DNA from: a virus
Virus record (IMG/VR): IMGVR_UViG_3300047446_000164
Coordinates: 1 to 64,000 of that record
DNA length: 64,000 nt
Strand: one strand, 5' to 3'
Below, piece after piece: positions 17,476 to 26,478 of the stretch. A model generated the notes under the pieces. That model was not told the DNA's origin and made no database searches. It saw nothing but the letters and a program-made list of their open reading frames with translations. The position numbers and the translations under genes were made by a program. Every line of letters starts with the position of its first letter. Position 1 is the stretch's first letter.

Positions 17476-19038
17476 TCAAGCCAGTCCGAATTTAGTGCGA
17501 TTGTCATAAGCAAACTGCGCGACGGCTTCGTGTCCAGGCTCGTTCAAGTGGATGACGTCGACCGTGGTGCCGTCTGCCTTTTTGGTTAGGAACTCAGGGC
17601 GCATGGCGTTGGTAGTGATGTCCGCTGCGACGATGGCGCGCGCGTCGAGCACGGCCACGCCAGAGGCGGCCAGTTTGTCGCAGTAAGCCTGGACCAGATT
17701 GAAACAGGCCAAGTCCTGGCCTTGTCCAGCCCACGGGCGCACGATGATGATCTTCACGTTGCGCGCGGCCGCCATGGCGATCAGTTGAGACGTCCGCGCC
17801 AGCGCTGGCGGTACCGAAGCAACACCGTCTGGTGCTTCGTTCACGGACCAAGGCATCACCAGCAGGTGCGTGATACCGCCGGTCAACAGGCAGTTGTAGG
17901 CGCGATTGTGGAAGAGCAGCGACTTGTTACCGTATTGGCAAAGAGCCGTGTACGAGGCAATGCCGCCGCCGTCGATGATCTTCTGCACCAAGCGCCGCGC
18001 CCAGCCGTTGATAGTGCCGCCCCATTGAGGCACTGCCGTAGTCTGAACCCAGCCCTGCATGATCGAATCGCCAGCACCAGCGATGGACTGGCAGAGTTTC
18101 CCGCGCAGCTGGAACAGCATGTCATACGACGGGATGCTGCTTTGCACCGGCGGCGTGCTCGGCGTGCTGCCGGTATAGTCAGCGGCCCAGTAGCCCGACA
18201 TGTAGTCAGGGTCGATTTGCGTCCACGGATTGGCATTGCCGTTGTTGGATTGCGCAACGCCGATGACGGCGGGAGGATTCGTGCCCCAGATGCGCGTCAT
18301 GATCAGCGGGCGCCGGTTCGGGAAGTCCGTGCGCGGTAGGGATTTGCAGGGAATCCAATCGGTCTGGAGCATGCCCTCGATCAGCGTGAAGTCCGCGTTT
18401 TGGCCGGAGGTGCCGGTAACGACGCCAGTCGGTGCACCGCCCCCGGTATTGCGGAAGTCGGTCAGATTGGTACTACCGAACGTACCGACAATCGGCGCAA
18501 TGACCGCGCCGGTCGCATCGACAGGATGGAAACCGTCGTTATATGCAGCCGACGGCGAAACACCGACCTTGAACGCATTTTCCGGCACCGATGCGGCCCC
18601 GGTCAGGACAACTTTGACGGCGTCGTAGTGCTCTGGCGCCTGCCGGATCTCATGCATGCACGCGTTGACGGTCGCGTTGCTGACCACGCCGTAGATGCGC
18701 TGACGGGCGATTGTGCTCAACGGTGGCGGCGTTGAAGCCGGCGTTGCAGCAGCGGCAGCCGTCGGTACATTCAGCACCGCATCCTGCATGGTGGCGTCGA
18801 TAGAACCGGCAGAGCATGTCAACATTATTTTCTGCGAGTTCGCGTATGGTCCGATGGGCGCCGGCGCGCCGGTACCAACTGCCCACGTCTTCGCAGAGTT
18901 GGTGCCGCCCAGCACCGGGTCCAGCAGGTAGGCCATGCCTACCGCGCCAGCCGCGCCATTCAGGATCAGCGCCTTACCCTCAGGCAGCGTGATGGTCTTG
19001 GCGGACTCGCCTACTTTGATCGTGGTGGTCTGGGACAT
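17476..19038 (-). CDS. SGNH/GDSL hydrolase in the capsid module
   Basis: A 520-residue protein. The N-terminal 110 residues are small, beta-rich and Pro/Ala-linked, perhaps a virion-attachment domain. The C-terminal domain has the SGNH signature: GAGDSIMQGW with nucleophile Ser325, Asn400 in MPWSVNE (block III), and the DxxH pair Asp494/His497 in VDVIHLNEPGH. Such enzymes are esterases acting, for example, on O-acetyl groups of surface glycans. It lies between the coat and connector genes, so it is probably a capsid-bound protein. Tail-borne SGNH esterases are more usual than capsid ones. Confidence 0.82.
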   Translation of the reverse strand: MSQTTTIKVGESAKTITLPEGKALILNGAAGAVGMAYLLDPVLGGTNSAKTWAVGTGAPAPIGPYANSQKIMLTCSAGSIDATMQDAVLNVPTAAAAATPASTPPPLSTIARQRIYGVVSNATVNACMHEIRQAPEHYDAVKVVLTGAASVPENAFKVGVSPSAAYNDGFHPVDATGAVIAPIVGTFGSTNLTDFRNTGGGAPTGVVTGTSGQNADFTLIEGMLQTDWIPCKSLPRTDFPNRRPLIMTRIWGTNPPAVIGVAQSNNGNANPWTQIDPDYMSGYWAADYTGSTPSTPPVQSSIPSYDMLFQLRGKLCQSIAGAGDSIMQGWVQTTAVPQWGGTINGWARRLVQKIIDGGGIASYTALCQYGNKSLLFHNRAYNCLLTGGITHLLVMPWSVNEAPDGVASVPPALARTSQLIAMAAARNVKIIIVRPWAGQGQDLACFNLVQAYCDKLAASGVAVLDARAIVAADITTNAMRPEFLTKKADGTTVDVIHLNEPGHEAVAQFAYDNRTKFGLA

Positions 19039-19061
19039 TGGCTATCTCGGCGGTGGAATTG

Positions 19062-19084
19062 AAAAAGCCCGCACGCGGCGGGCT
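19062..19084 (-). terminator. Intrinsic terminator
   Basis: On the minus strand AGCCCGC/GCGGGCT with a five-base loop, then TTTTT. It lies between the SAP-like head protein and the SGNH gene. A 22-base core of this element is identical to the terminator at 21056-21077. Confidence 0.8.
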
Positions 19085-19104
19085 GGAGGTGGAGCGAGGC
19101 GTGA

Positions 19105-19533
19105 CTACGCGGCGGTCAGCAGCGCGATCAGCTCAGCCTTGTTTGCAGCGGCCGGGAACTGAGTGCCTTTCGCATTGAGCGCGGCGTGCAGCTCGTCCTT
19201 GGACATGGTGCTGTAGTCCGGCGGGGTGACGCCTGCGCCAGGGGCGCTCAGCGCGGCTCGCTCGGCTGCCAAGCGCTGAGCCTCGGCTTCGTTGGCGGAG
19301 GCCAGGTCGTTCAGGCGGTCGCGCTCGACGGCAAGTTCACGCTCGCGCTCCAGCAGCTGGTCGCGTGCGGCCAGCAATTCCGCCATGGTGGGCAAGCGCC
19401 CGGGCGCGGTGTCATCGTCGGTACCGTCGTCGTACTTCTCATGCACTTCTGGGTTGAAGTCAGCGCGCTCGATGATGACGTACGGGCCTTGGCTCGCTGG
19501 GTGGCTGGAATGGACTTTGATGGTGGTGGTCAT
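19105..19533 (-). CDS. Small head protein with coiled coil and SAP/HeH-like C terminus
   Basis: A 142-residue protein. Residues about 50-95 form a charged coiled coil (LLERERELAVERDRLNDLA). The last 35 residues (MSKDELHAALNAKG, then AAANKAELIALL) match the SAP/HeH helix-extension-helix pattern that often binds DNA or protein. It lies directly downstream of the coat gene, where decoration or capsid-accessory proteins are common. Function is not established. Confidence 0.68.
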   Translation of the reverse strand: MTTTIKVHSSHPASQGPYVIIERADFNPEVHEKYDDGTDDDTAPGRLPTMAELLAARDQLLERERELAVERDRLNDLASANEAEAQRLAAERAALSAPGAGVTPPDYSTMSKDELHAALNAKGTQFPAAANKAELIALLTAA

Positions 19534-19587
19534 GTTTTTCTCGCAGTTGGCCCGGCGCCGTGCTAGCCGCCGGGCGTCGTTGTTGGA

Positions 19588-20943
19588 TTAGCCGCCGATC
19601 AGCAGGCCGATGTGACGCGAAGCGACTGCTTTCACGCCCCATGCCAAGTTGACCTCCCAGCGGACCGAGCGCTTGCCGCGATACAGTGCGAACTCGTAGG
19701 TCAGGCCCGAGTACGGATCCGTGATCAGCACCACGTCGTCAGCCGAGTCGCCCCCTTCTGGCATGGCCGGTGCGCGAGTCGCCAGCTGAATCGCCGAGCG
19801 GTGGAAGAACATGTTGCGGGTGGTAGCCGCAATCAGCGTCAGCGCGGTCGCAGCGGCGGGGATGGCCTTTTGCAGGCCTGGCTCTGCGATGGTGATGGTG
19901 CCCCCGTTGGAGACGTCGGCATCGCCGCTGACGATCACGTATTTCTCGGTGTCGCCGGCCACCGTCATGATGTCGCCCGAGATCACCGCGCCGGTACCAG
20001 CCGAGGCGATGGTGATCACGGTTGCGCCGACAGGATAGCCGGTGGCATTGGTGGTCGCGCCCGCAGCGGTGCCAGCGGTGACGGATTTCTTCACCTGGCC
20101 AGAGTTGTGCAGGTCGAAGCCTTCCACCGAACCCAGAGCGCCCCGGCGCAGCAGATCGTCGTTGCCGGCTTCGTTCACCTTGAACAGACCCGATTGCTTG
20201 CCGCGAATGTTCGCCACGGCCGACGAGCCGAGCACCATGTGCAGGTCGGATTGAGGAACGCCGTTATCGTCCAGGATCTTGCGGCTCTGGGCGAAGTCGC
20301 TCAGGTCGGTGGCGACACCAAACGGCGTGGTGCCTGCGGTGCCATAGGCACGGGAAGCGTAGATGTGCAGCGCGGCCAAGTCGGTCTCGACCTCGTTGGT
20401 CAGCGTGCGGAAGGCCTGGACGATGCTATCGCGGTTGATCGTGCCCAGCGTGCCAGCACTTTGCAGGCCGCGCGTTTCTTCGCCGGTGATACCGAACGGA
20501 ACGGAGCGGGCCTTCGAAATGGTCATCTGGACGTTGCCGATAGGACGGTCCGGTGCCATTTGTGCGTAAGCCGCCGCCACCAGGTCTTCAGCTGGCAGTG
20601 CGCCGACGACTGGCGACATCACTACTTGGCCGACAGCGGCGCGTTCAGCGGTCGAATCTCGGGATACGGCAGGAATGAAGCCGACCAGCTCGCGCGAGAC
20701 GGTGTCCATGGCTTCATAGATGGTCGGGATCAGACCGTTCAGGGTCAGGATGCCCAGCTGCATACCCGTCGCGGACATGTGGTTCTGCAGGTGTGCACGC
20801 GCGATCTCGGCGAATGCCTTGCCATAGAGCTCGATTTTGCGCGCGGCCGGCTTGCCGATGCCGGTCACATCGGCGAACAGGTCGACCACAGGGGCCAGCG
20901 CCAGCGCCAGCACTGCGGCGACGGCGAACATAATCATTTTCAT
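19588..20943 (-). CDS. Major capsid protein, P22 coat-like
   Basis: A 451-residue protein. From about residue 56 (MSATGMQLG, TLNGLIPTIYEAMDTVSREL, FIPAVSRDSTAERAAVGQ) it matches the P22 gp5-type coat start. A Thr/Gly/Ala-rich beta domain at residues about 290-370 may be the inserted I-domain. The first 55 residues are unusual: a hydrophobic run (MIMFAVAAVLALALAPVV) and a helix. The ATG at 20943 has a weak AGGC upstream. The internal ATG at 20778 has no ribosome-binding site but would give the more usual N terminus. The coat shell assembles on the scaffold encoded upstream. Confidence 0.87.
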   Translation of the reverse strand: MKMIMFAVAAVLALALAPVVDLFADVTGIGKPAARKIELYGKAFAEIARAHLQNHMSATGMQLGILTLNGLIPTIYEAMDTVSRELVGFIPAVSRDSTAERAAVGQVVMSPVVGALPAEDLVAAAYAQMAPDRPIGNVQMTISKARSVPFGITGEETRGLQSAGTLGTINRDSIVQAFRTLTNEVETDLAALHIYASRAYGTAGTTPFGVATDLSDFAQSRKILDDNGVPQSDLHMVLGSSAVANIRGKQSGLFKVNEAGNDDLLRRGALGSVEGFDLHNSGQVKKSVTAGTAAGATTNATGYPVGATVITIASAGTGAVISGDIMTVAGDTEKYVIVSGDADVSNGGTITIAEPGLQKAIPAAATALTLIAATTRNMFFHRSAIQLATRAPAMPEGGDSADDVVLITDPYSGLTYEFALYRGKRSVRWEVNLAWGVKAVASRHIGLLIGG

Positions 20944-21055
20944 GGTATTGCCTTTCAGTTTAGTGGTTTGGGGTTCACAGCAGACAGGCCATCCAGCCCA
21001 AAGCACCGACTTGCCCATCCAGGCGCCGGCTAAGGAATTGCAGTGTTACGGATAC

Positions 21056-21077
21056 AAAAAAGCCCGCACGCGGCGGG
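21056..21077 (-). terminator. Intrinsic terminator between scaffold and coat genes
   Basis: On the minus strand GCCCGC/GCGGGC with a short loop, then TTTTTT. It shares a 22-base identical core with the terminator at 19062. It would attenuate upstream transcription before the coat gene unless antiterminated. Confidence 0.78.
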
Positions 21078-21100
21078 CATGGTGAAGTCGTTGTAGTGGA

Positions 21101-21895
21101 TCAGTCGCTGATGGTGGCGCCGCCCTTCATGGCAGCAGCGCGCGATGCACCGTCCATGGCATCGAACTGCGCGCGGCTGATGGACTTTGCGCCGCCCGCG
21201 CCACCACTGCCGCCGGAGGCGCCGCCGCCCGAAGCGCCGGAGCCCTTCAAGATCTTGTCTTTGTTTGGATACTGACTGACCATCACCTGGATTGCCTCGT
21301 CGAAGTCGGCGTGATTGCCGTGGTTGGTGGCGGAAAAAATCGGATTGCCGTTGGAGTCCAGCGGAACCAGTTTGCCGCTTTCCACTTTGAAGCGGTCGCC
21401 GAAGACCTTCTGCGCGATGTCGGCAGGAATAGCCAGCTTGTCGGCGATGAATTTCGAGCCGGTGAAGCTGCCGCCGACGATGTGGTTGTTCAGGTCTTGG
21501 GTCAATTTGGTGTTCTGCTCGGTCAGCTCGCGCTGCTTTTCTTCGGCCGCGCGCGTGGCGGCGGCGACGGCTTCATTCGCCGAGCGCGTGGCAGCATCCT
21601 TAATCTCCTGCACTTTGGCGGCAGTCGTCAGGTCACCCGTTTTGATATTCGCCATGGTCTGCAGCGCTTCAGCGGCGGCAGCGGCATCGGTGATACCAGC
21701 GTCCTTGAATGGCTTCAGGGCGGCTTCGGCAGCCTCTTTGGCCTGGCGGTGGCTCATGGCCTCGCCGTTCAGGCTGGAAATCTTCGCTACGGTGGCAGCG
21801 GCGTCATGTGCGACCTCGCGGCCGTCGTCCAGGATGTAGACCGGCTTGCCGTCTTGCAGCACTGCATTGCCATTTGCGTCGAGTTTCAGTTTCAT
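21101..21895 (-). CDS. Scaffolding protein candidate
   Basis: A 264-residue, highly helical, Ala/Lys/Glu-rich protein starting MKLKLDANGNAVLQDGKPVY. It has a long coiled-coil middle (about residues 60-150) and a Gly/Ser-rich linker (GGGASGGSGGAGG) near the C terminus, ending in a short helix. This composition and the place directly before the coat gene are typical of phage scaffolds, which guide procapsid assembly and then leave. Tandem terminators precede it. Confidence 0.78.
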   Translation of the reverse strand: MKLKLDANGNAVLQDGKPVYILDDGREVAHDAAATVAKISSLNGEAMSHRQAKEAAEAALKPFKDAGITDAAAAAEALQTMANIKTGDLTTAAKVQEIKDAATRSANEAVAAATRAAEEKQRELTEQNTKLTQDLNNHIVGGSFTGSKFIADKLAIPADIAQKVFGDRFKVESGKLVPLDSNGNPIFSATNHGNHADFDEAIQVMVSQYPNKDKILKGSGASGGGASGGSGGAGGAKSISRAQFDAMDGASRAAAMKGGATISD

Positions 21896-21969
21896 TTTGA
21901 GAGCTTTCCGGGCATCCGCCCTATCGATGGCCTTCCGGCCGTGCACCGCGTCGCGTCCGCTTGCGGCAT

Positions 21970-21993
21970 AAAAAAAACCGCCTCGAGGGCGGT
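21970..21993 (-). terminator. Intrinsic terminator before scaffold gene
   Basis: On the minus strand ACCGCC/GGCGGT with a five-base loop, followed by eight T (one of them within the stem). It is the second of two tandem elements in the scaffold leader. Confidence 0.8.
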
Positions 21994-22012
21994 CTGGTAA
22001 ATATGTGGGCGT

Positions 22013-22031
22013 AAAAAAAACCGCGCAGCGG
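22013..22031 (-). terminator. Intrinsic terminator, short stem
   Basis: On the minus strand CCGC/GCGG with a three-base loop followed by eight T. The stem is short but the T run is long. It lies just after the stop of the 90-residue unknown gene. Confidence 0.65.
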
Positions 22032-22037
22032 GCTAAA

Positions 22038-22310
22038 TTAATAATCTGTTGGGAGCGCGACCGTGATGTTCCACAAGTCTTCCGAATCACCCCGAGCCGA
22101 TGCTGCTACTACGGCATCGAGGCTACGCCCGTCGATTGTGATCGGCACTGTGAAAGGGGTGTCGTCAGCCAAACACCGCATTGCGGCGACGGTTGCTCCG
22201 GTAACCTTATTGACTTCGAACAAAAATCCCGCACTAGTAAGTAAAGCTCGTCCATCGTAGGGTTTCAATAACGGACTAGGCCAGTCGACGGTGAGCGCAA
22301 AGCTCATCAT
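22038..22310 (-). CDS. Small head-module protein, unknown
   Basis: A 90-residue protein beginning MMSFALTVDWPSPLLKPYDG, overlapping the previous gene by four bases. It is beta-rich with no recognised domain. It is in the head operon between the MuF-like gene and the scaffold. Confidence 0.6.
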   Translation of the reverse strand: MMSFALTVDWPSPLLKPYDGRALLTSAGFLFEVNKVTGATVAAMRCLADDTPFTVPITIDGRSLDAVVAASARGDSEDLWNITVALPTDY

Positions 22311-22540
22311 CCCACTACCACTCGTTCGCCCTTAGGCGCGCCATCAGTAAGGATGAAGTGCGCTGCCTGCTCACCGTGCGCCACCAGGTTGATCTTCCGG
22401 ATCGGCGCACCACCGGGAAGCTTGACGCCGGCGCCGCCCATGCCAGCAGCCTGAAGCTGCGCGAGCGCGGCGGCCAGGCCGTCGACCGTGAGGTCTGTCG
22501 GCAGCGGCGCGGTCAGAAGGGATTTGGCATCGAATGTCAT
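22307..22540 (-). CDS. Small head-module protein, unknown
   Basis: A 77-residue protein with a predicted N-terminal helix and a Gly-rich turn (AAGMGGAGVKLPGG), then a beta hairpin. The family is not recognised. It is translationally linked to the next gene by overlap. Confidence 0.6.
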   Translation of the reverse strand: MTFDAKSLLTAPLPTDLTVDGLAAALAQLQAAGMGGAGVKLPGGAPIRKINLVAHGEQAAHFILTDGAPKGERVVVG

Positions 22541-22555
22541 GCGCCAAATTCTACA

Positions 22556-23704
22556 TCAGTTCGCGTACTCCGCCTTGAGCTGCGATAGCTTCAACGGCCG
22601 GCCGGACACGTCGACCAGCTCACGCTGCGTCAGCTTGCCGGCGCGGAACAGCTCCGCCCTGCCCTTGCCCAGCGTTTCGTCCTGATACTCCGGCCCCATC
22701 ATCTTGAGGAAGTCGGCGAAGGTGGACTTCGCGCTGATCGGGCCGGCGGCCGAGGCGCGCTGGCCAGGTTCAGGCTCGTCCATATCGATGCCCATTTCGC
22801 GCAGGGTCTTCATCAGCGCAATCTCGGCGCTGCGGCAGTTCCAGTGGCGCGGCACGCCGCCGTTCCAAGGTAGATCGTTGCCGTTGATCGGCTCGTATTC
22901 CCAGTTCCAGCAGGCGCCGCTGTATGCGATGCACGTCAGGCTGGTGTGGCTATCCAACGTGCTCACCTGCATGAAGCCGTTGGTCACATCCTTGTTCAGT
23001 TCCAACGTCGCACGGCGCGCAGCGGCGGAGACCGTAGCCATGCTCGTCTGCACGATCGCCGCGGCGTTTTTCTTCGCCAGCGGCATGACGCCTGGGGCGC
23101 CCGGCCGAATCTCCGGTGCCGGCGCCTTCGCGGTCGGTGCGGCCACGGCCGGCACAACCTTGGCCTCTTCGCCGACGATCCGCTTGATGATCTGGGCGTT
23201 CGTCTCGCCCTGGGCGGCGCCGATCCGAATCTGGGTCGCCACCTTGAACTGGGTGTCCTGCTGCTGGCGGAACCACCAGTTCTTGGCCGGCGAACCCTGG
23301 ATCAGCACGTCGCTGACCAGCTTCTTCAGGTAGGTCTCGGACGGCACGCTCAAGCCCAGGCGGATCTCGGAGCTGATGCGGCCCGGGGCCGCGCGCTCGA
23401 TCACGGTCGCCAGCGCCTTGCGGACGCCCAGCGATTCGACCTCGGCCACACCGAATAGGTCCATCTGCACCAGCGCCTTGCCGTAGTAACTGGCGATCAG
23501 GTCGTTCGATTCGCGCAGCAGCGCGGCCTTGGCCTGCTTACCCATCACCGACAGCTCGCCGGCGTTGGCCAGCACGCTGACCAGGTCCTTCTGCATCAGC
23601 ACCAGCAGGGCCAGCACCTTCGCCTTGACCTCCGCCTCGGCGCGCAGCATCTTGATGCCGTTGCCGAGCAGTACCTCCAGCAGCCACTGTTCGAGGGCGC
23701 TCAT
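22556..23704 (-). CDS. Phage head morphogenesis protein (MuF / SPP1 gp7-like)
   Basis: A 382-residue protein. The C-terminal half carries the MuF signature: a helix with AAIVQTSMATVSAAAR, then GFMQVSTLDSHTSLTCIAYSG, then a tryptophan-rich GVPRHWNCRS motif. MuF proteins associate with the portal and enter the procapsid; some carry toxin domains, but none is visible here. The start overlaps the portal stop by one base in a TCAT stop/start. Confidence 0.85.
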   Translation of the reverse strand: MSALEQWLLEVLLGNGIKMLRAEAEVKAKVLALLVLMQKDLVSVLANAGELSVMGKQAKAALLRESNDLIASYYGKALVQMDLFGVAEVESLGVRKALATVIERAAPGRISSEIRLGLSVPSETYLKKLVSDVLIQGSPAKNWWFRQQQDTQFKVATQIRIGAAQGETNAQIIKRIVGEEAKVVPAVAAPTAKAPAPEIRPGAPGVMPLAKKNAAAIVQTSMATVSAAARRATLELNKDVTNGFMQVSTLDSHTSLTCIAYSGACWNWEYEPINGNDLPWNGGVPRHWNCRSAEIALMKTLREMGIDMDEPEPGQRASAAGPISAKSTFADFLKMMGPEYQDETLGKGRAELFRAGKLTQRELVDVSGRPLKLSQLKAEYAN

Positions 23705-25146
23705 TATTCAGTCGCAGGCGCTGGCGTCGGTGCGGGTGCCGGCGGTTGCGCGCCTGGCATCGGCACGTCGAACGTCGGCGCTTCCAGTTCCAGTTTCGCT
23801 TGCACGTCTTTCCACACCTTGTCCGGATTGATGATGCCATAGCGCTGCATCTCTTCGAAGGCGGATTCCTTGTCGAGCAGGCCGTTGCTCACCAACTGGA
23901 TCAGCGCCAGCACGAATGGCCCGGCCGTGGACAGGATCGCGTCGGACGAGAAGTCGTCGTAAATATCGACCGCGCCCTTGTATTCGAGGTTCATCCAGCG
24001 GTGCATCATGTCGAGCGCGTTGTCGAGCGTGTCTTCCTCCGACTGCACCATCCGCGACAGCTGGCACTTGGCCTCGCTGTCCTCGATGTTGTTCTGCGTC
24101 GCGGTGCTGGCTACCTGCGTTTCTACCAGCAGCTCGCCGCCCATGGCACGCATCTGGTTTTCCAGATCCTGCAGCGATTCGCGCCCAGCAGATATTGCGG
24201 CGCCGGTGTGCTCGACGTACTTCGCCTCGGCGCCCATCGGTAGCCGCAAAAACGACTTGGCGCCGATCTCGACCTTGTCGTCTTCCGTCAGGCCGCTGAT
24301 CGACAGGATCGGAACGCGCGCGGTGTGCAAAATGCTGTCCTGGTCGCTGGATGACTGCCAGTGCTTGATGTTCAGGTCGGCCAGGTCCAGCAGCGGCGGC
24401 ACGGCGGTCATAAAGCCGGTGCGCTTCGTGTAGAACGTGACGAGCGGGATAAAGTCGATCGAGGTCGGGCCCTCTTCGAACAATGCCCATTCGCCCTTCT
24501 TCTGCTTGTCCTCGCGGTAGGTTGCCCAGGCGCCCGGGATCAACACGCGCACCTGCGGCACCGATTTGACGCCAAATGGGCCGTCATCCTCCTCGATGCA
24601 CTCCATCATGCGCAGCATGGTCAGCCGCTCCACGCCGTCCGCGCCCTTCTGGCTGCGCCAGCCCAGCACCTGGCCGGGCTTGACGTGGATCATGTACGGG
24701 CGCAGGCCGGCCGCCTTCTCGTCCGCCTTGGTGATGTACTTCTGGCGCCCCTCGGCGTCTACGGTCGACGGCATATCGACCAGGATGTGGGTCAACCCCT
24801 TTGCCATGCCCTCGGTGAACACGCTGTGCGCGAACACGGTCAGGTTGTTGCCGCTCAGATCGATGTTTTCCAACCACTCCGCGGCGGCCGGGTCGATGTC
24901 GGTGGAGGTGATCGCCTCAGCGAATGGCTTCGCGGCCATGTTCTCCAGCGTGCGGCCTAGGCCGTTGAACAGCGTCGACGTCGCCAGGCGGTAGTCGTAG
25001 CTCTCCTGGTCTTCCGCCGGGAACTTCGGCAGGTACTTGACGCCGGCGGCGCGCATCGCCTTCGTGCCGCCGACCAGCGCATCGATCTTCGCCCAGTCTT
25101 CCTGCATTGCCGCGACCGCAGCTGAAATATCATTGACCTTGGCCAT
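23704..25146 (-). CDS. Portal protein (DUF4055-like)
   Basis: A 480-residue protein starting MAKVNDISAAVAAM with AAGGAAG upstream. The N-terminal region (KYLPKFPAEDQESYDYRLA, TSTLFNGLGRTLENMAAKPF) and the long mixed core match the DUF4055 group of portals. The dodecameric portal forms the DNA entry vertex and binds terminase. The C terminus is Pro/Ala-rich. It lies between terminase and MuF genes as expected. Confidence 0.88.
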   Translation of the reverse strand: MAKVNDISAAVAAMQEDWAKIDALVGGTKAMRAAGVKYLPKFPAEDQESYDYRLATSTLFNGLGRTLENMAAKPFAEAITSTDIDPAAAEWLENIDLSGNNLTVFAHSVFTEGMAKGLTHILVDMPSTVDAEGRQKYITKADEKAAGLRPYMIHVKPGQVLGWRSQKGADGVERLTMLRMMECIEEDDGPFGVKSVPQVRVLIPGAWATYREDKQKKGEWALFEEGPTSIDFIPLVTFYTKRTGFMTAVPPLLDLADLNIKHWQSSSDQDSILHTARVPILSISGLTEDDKVEIGAKSFLRLPMGAEAKYVEHTGAAISAGRESLQDLENQMRAMGGELLVETQVASTATQNNIEDSEAKCQLSRMVQSEEDTLDNALDMMHRWMNLEYKGAVDIYDDFSSDAILSTAGPFVLALIQLVSNGLLDKESAFEEMQRYGIINPDKVWKDVQAKLELEAPTFDVPMPGAQPPAPAPTPAPATE

Positions 25147-25158
25147 GGCTTCCTTGCT

Positions 25159-26478
25159 TTAAATTCTGAGCGGCGCGGACGATGCCGACCGCTTCGTGAC
25201 TGGCCAGCGCTTCGTGATGAAATAGCCGCCGGCGTCATTACCGTGGTCGAATCCACCCTTTTTATCGGGTTCGCCCTTGTCGTTGTAGATCTGGCGCTCG
25301 AGGCCAATCGTGTACTTCGGGCATTTCGTGGTGTTCACCAGCATTCGGCGCTGGTCGTAGGTGTTGCACAGCATCGCGTTCACGCTGTTGATCCGGTCCT
25401 TGACTGCCGGATTGGTGGTGTCCACTACCACTGTGAACTTCGCGGCGCGCAGCAGCGTCAGGTCGGACTCGCTCGCGCCGCTGGACTTCCGGTTTTGGCC
25501 CGAGGCATCTGGGTACACCGCGATGGCATGCTGCTGGCCGGCCTGCTCGTACCGCTCCTTGATCTTCTTGATCATGGCAGGCGTATCGAACACCTCCATG
25601 AATTCGTCCACCGCTCGCGGTAAGTCGTCGCGGATGACGAACACCACGGCAGCCATGTGCGCCACATTGAAGTCCATGCCGATGTGCAGCGCGTCGCCCG
25701 GCTTGACCGTGTCGTCGGTGTGGCTCTTGCGCCGGTCGAAGCAGTAGTAGACGACGCCCTGATAGTTCTCGAAGCTGGCCAGATACTCCTGGCGGAACGT
25801 GCGCGGGTCCATCTTGCGCCGCGCGGCCTCGATTTCTTCCGCTGGAACGTTGCCGCCGTCCACCGAGGTGTAAAGCCAGCTCTTGTGGTCCGGTTCGCGG
25901 CCCTGGCCATCCAGATAACTGTCGTAGCAGTGGTTGAAGCCCTTCGGCGTGCCGATCCGCAGCGCGTGGCCGCCGACCCGCTGCTCGCCGTCAATCTCAT
26001 ACTTGCAGGTCGACAGCATCGGGCGAAGCACTTCTTCCCACGCCTCGTATGGGCAGTCCGCCCATTCGTCCACCAGCACGAAGAACAGGCCCGAGCCGCG
26101 CAGGTTGTCGTAGGAGTCCAGACCAACGATCCGTACCACATGGCCGGCCTTCGTCGTAATCGAGCACTCGGTCTCGTTCGGCTTACTCGCGCGCCAGCTG
26201 GCCGGGATCGCCTGCTTCAGGCGGCGCCAGAAAACGCGCTTCGCCTGTTTGAAGGTCGGCGCGCCGTACCAGATCTCGTCCTCGACGCTGACATTCCACT
26301 TGGCGGCTAGGCGCACCGCGCGTCGAATCTCTGCCTTGCCGAGGAACGTCTTACCGAAGCGCCGGCCGCACACCGCGTCACGGAAGCGCGCCTTCTTCTG
26401 GTATCCCCAGCAGTAGATATTCGCCTGCTTCGGTGTCAGCTTTACCGGCGGATCAGAGTATGGGCTGGTCTGGGACAT
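25159..26478 (-). CDS. Terminase large subunit
   Basis: A 439-residue packaging motor. The ATPase domain has a Walker A (GRRFGKT, residues 38-44) and a Walker B (FFVLVDEW). The C-terminal RNase H-like nuclease begins at HIGMDFNVAHMA with a metal-binding Asp. It cuts concatemeric DNA and pumps it through the portal. It overlaps the small-subunit gene by 26 bases; a start at this ATG is supported by an intact N-terminal Gln/adenine-binding region (TPKQANIYCW). Confidence 0.93.
   Translation of the reverse strand: MSQTSPYSDPPVKLTPKQANIYCWGYQKKARFRDAVCGRRFGKTFLGKAEIRRAVRLAAKWNVSVEDEIWYGAPTFKQAKRVFWRRLKQAIPASWRASKPNETECSITTKAGHVVRIVGLDSYDNLRGSGLFFVLVDEWADCPYEAWEEVLRPMLSTCKYEIDGEQRVGGHALRIGTPKGFNHCYDSYLDGQGREPDHKSWLYTSVDGGNVPAEEIEAARRKMDPRTFRQEYLASFENYQGVVYYCFDRRKSHTDDTVKPGDALHIGMDFNVAHMAAVVFVIRDDLPRAVDEFMEVFDTPAMIKKIKERYEQAGQQHAIAVYPDASGQNRKSSGASESDLTLLRAAKFTVVVDTTNPAVKDRINSVNAMLCNTYDQRRMLVNTTKCPKYTIGLERQIYNDKGEPDKKGGFDHGNDAGGYFITKRWPVTKRSASSAPLRI

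Noticed and set aside
19612-21033. 473-codon rightward open frame opposite the coat gene
   Set aside because: Antisense of the coat gene; the product is low-complexity Arg/Gly/His-rich with no domain.
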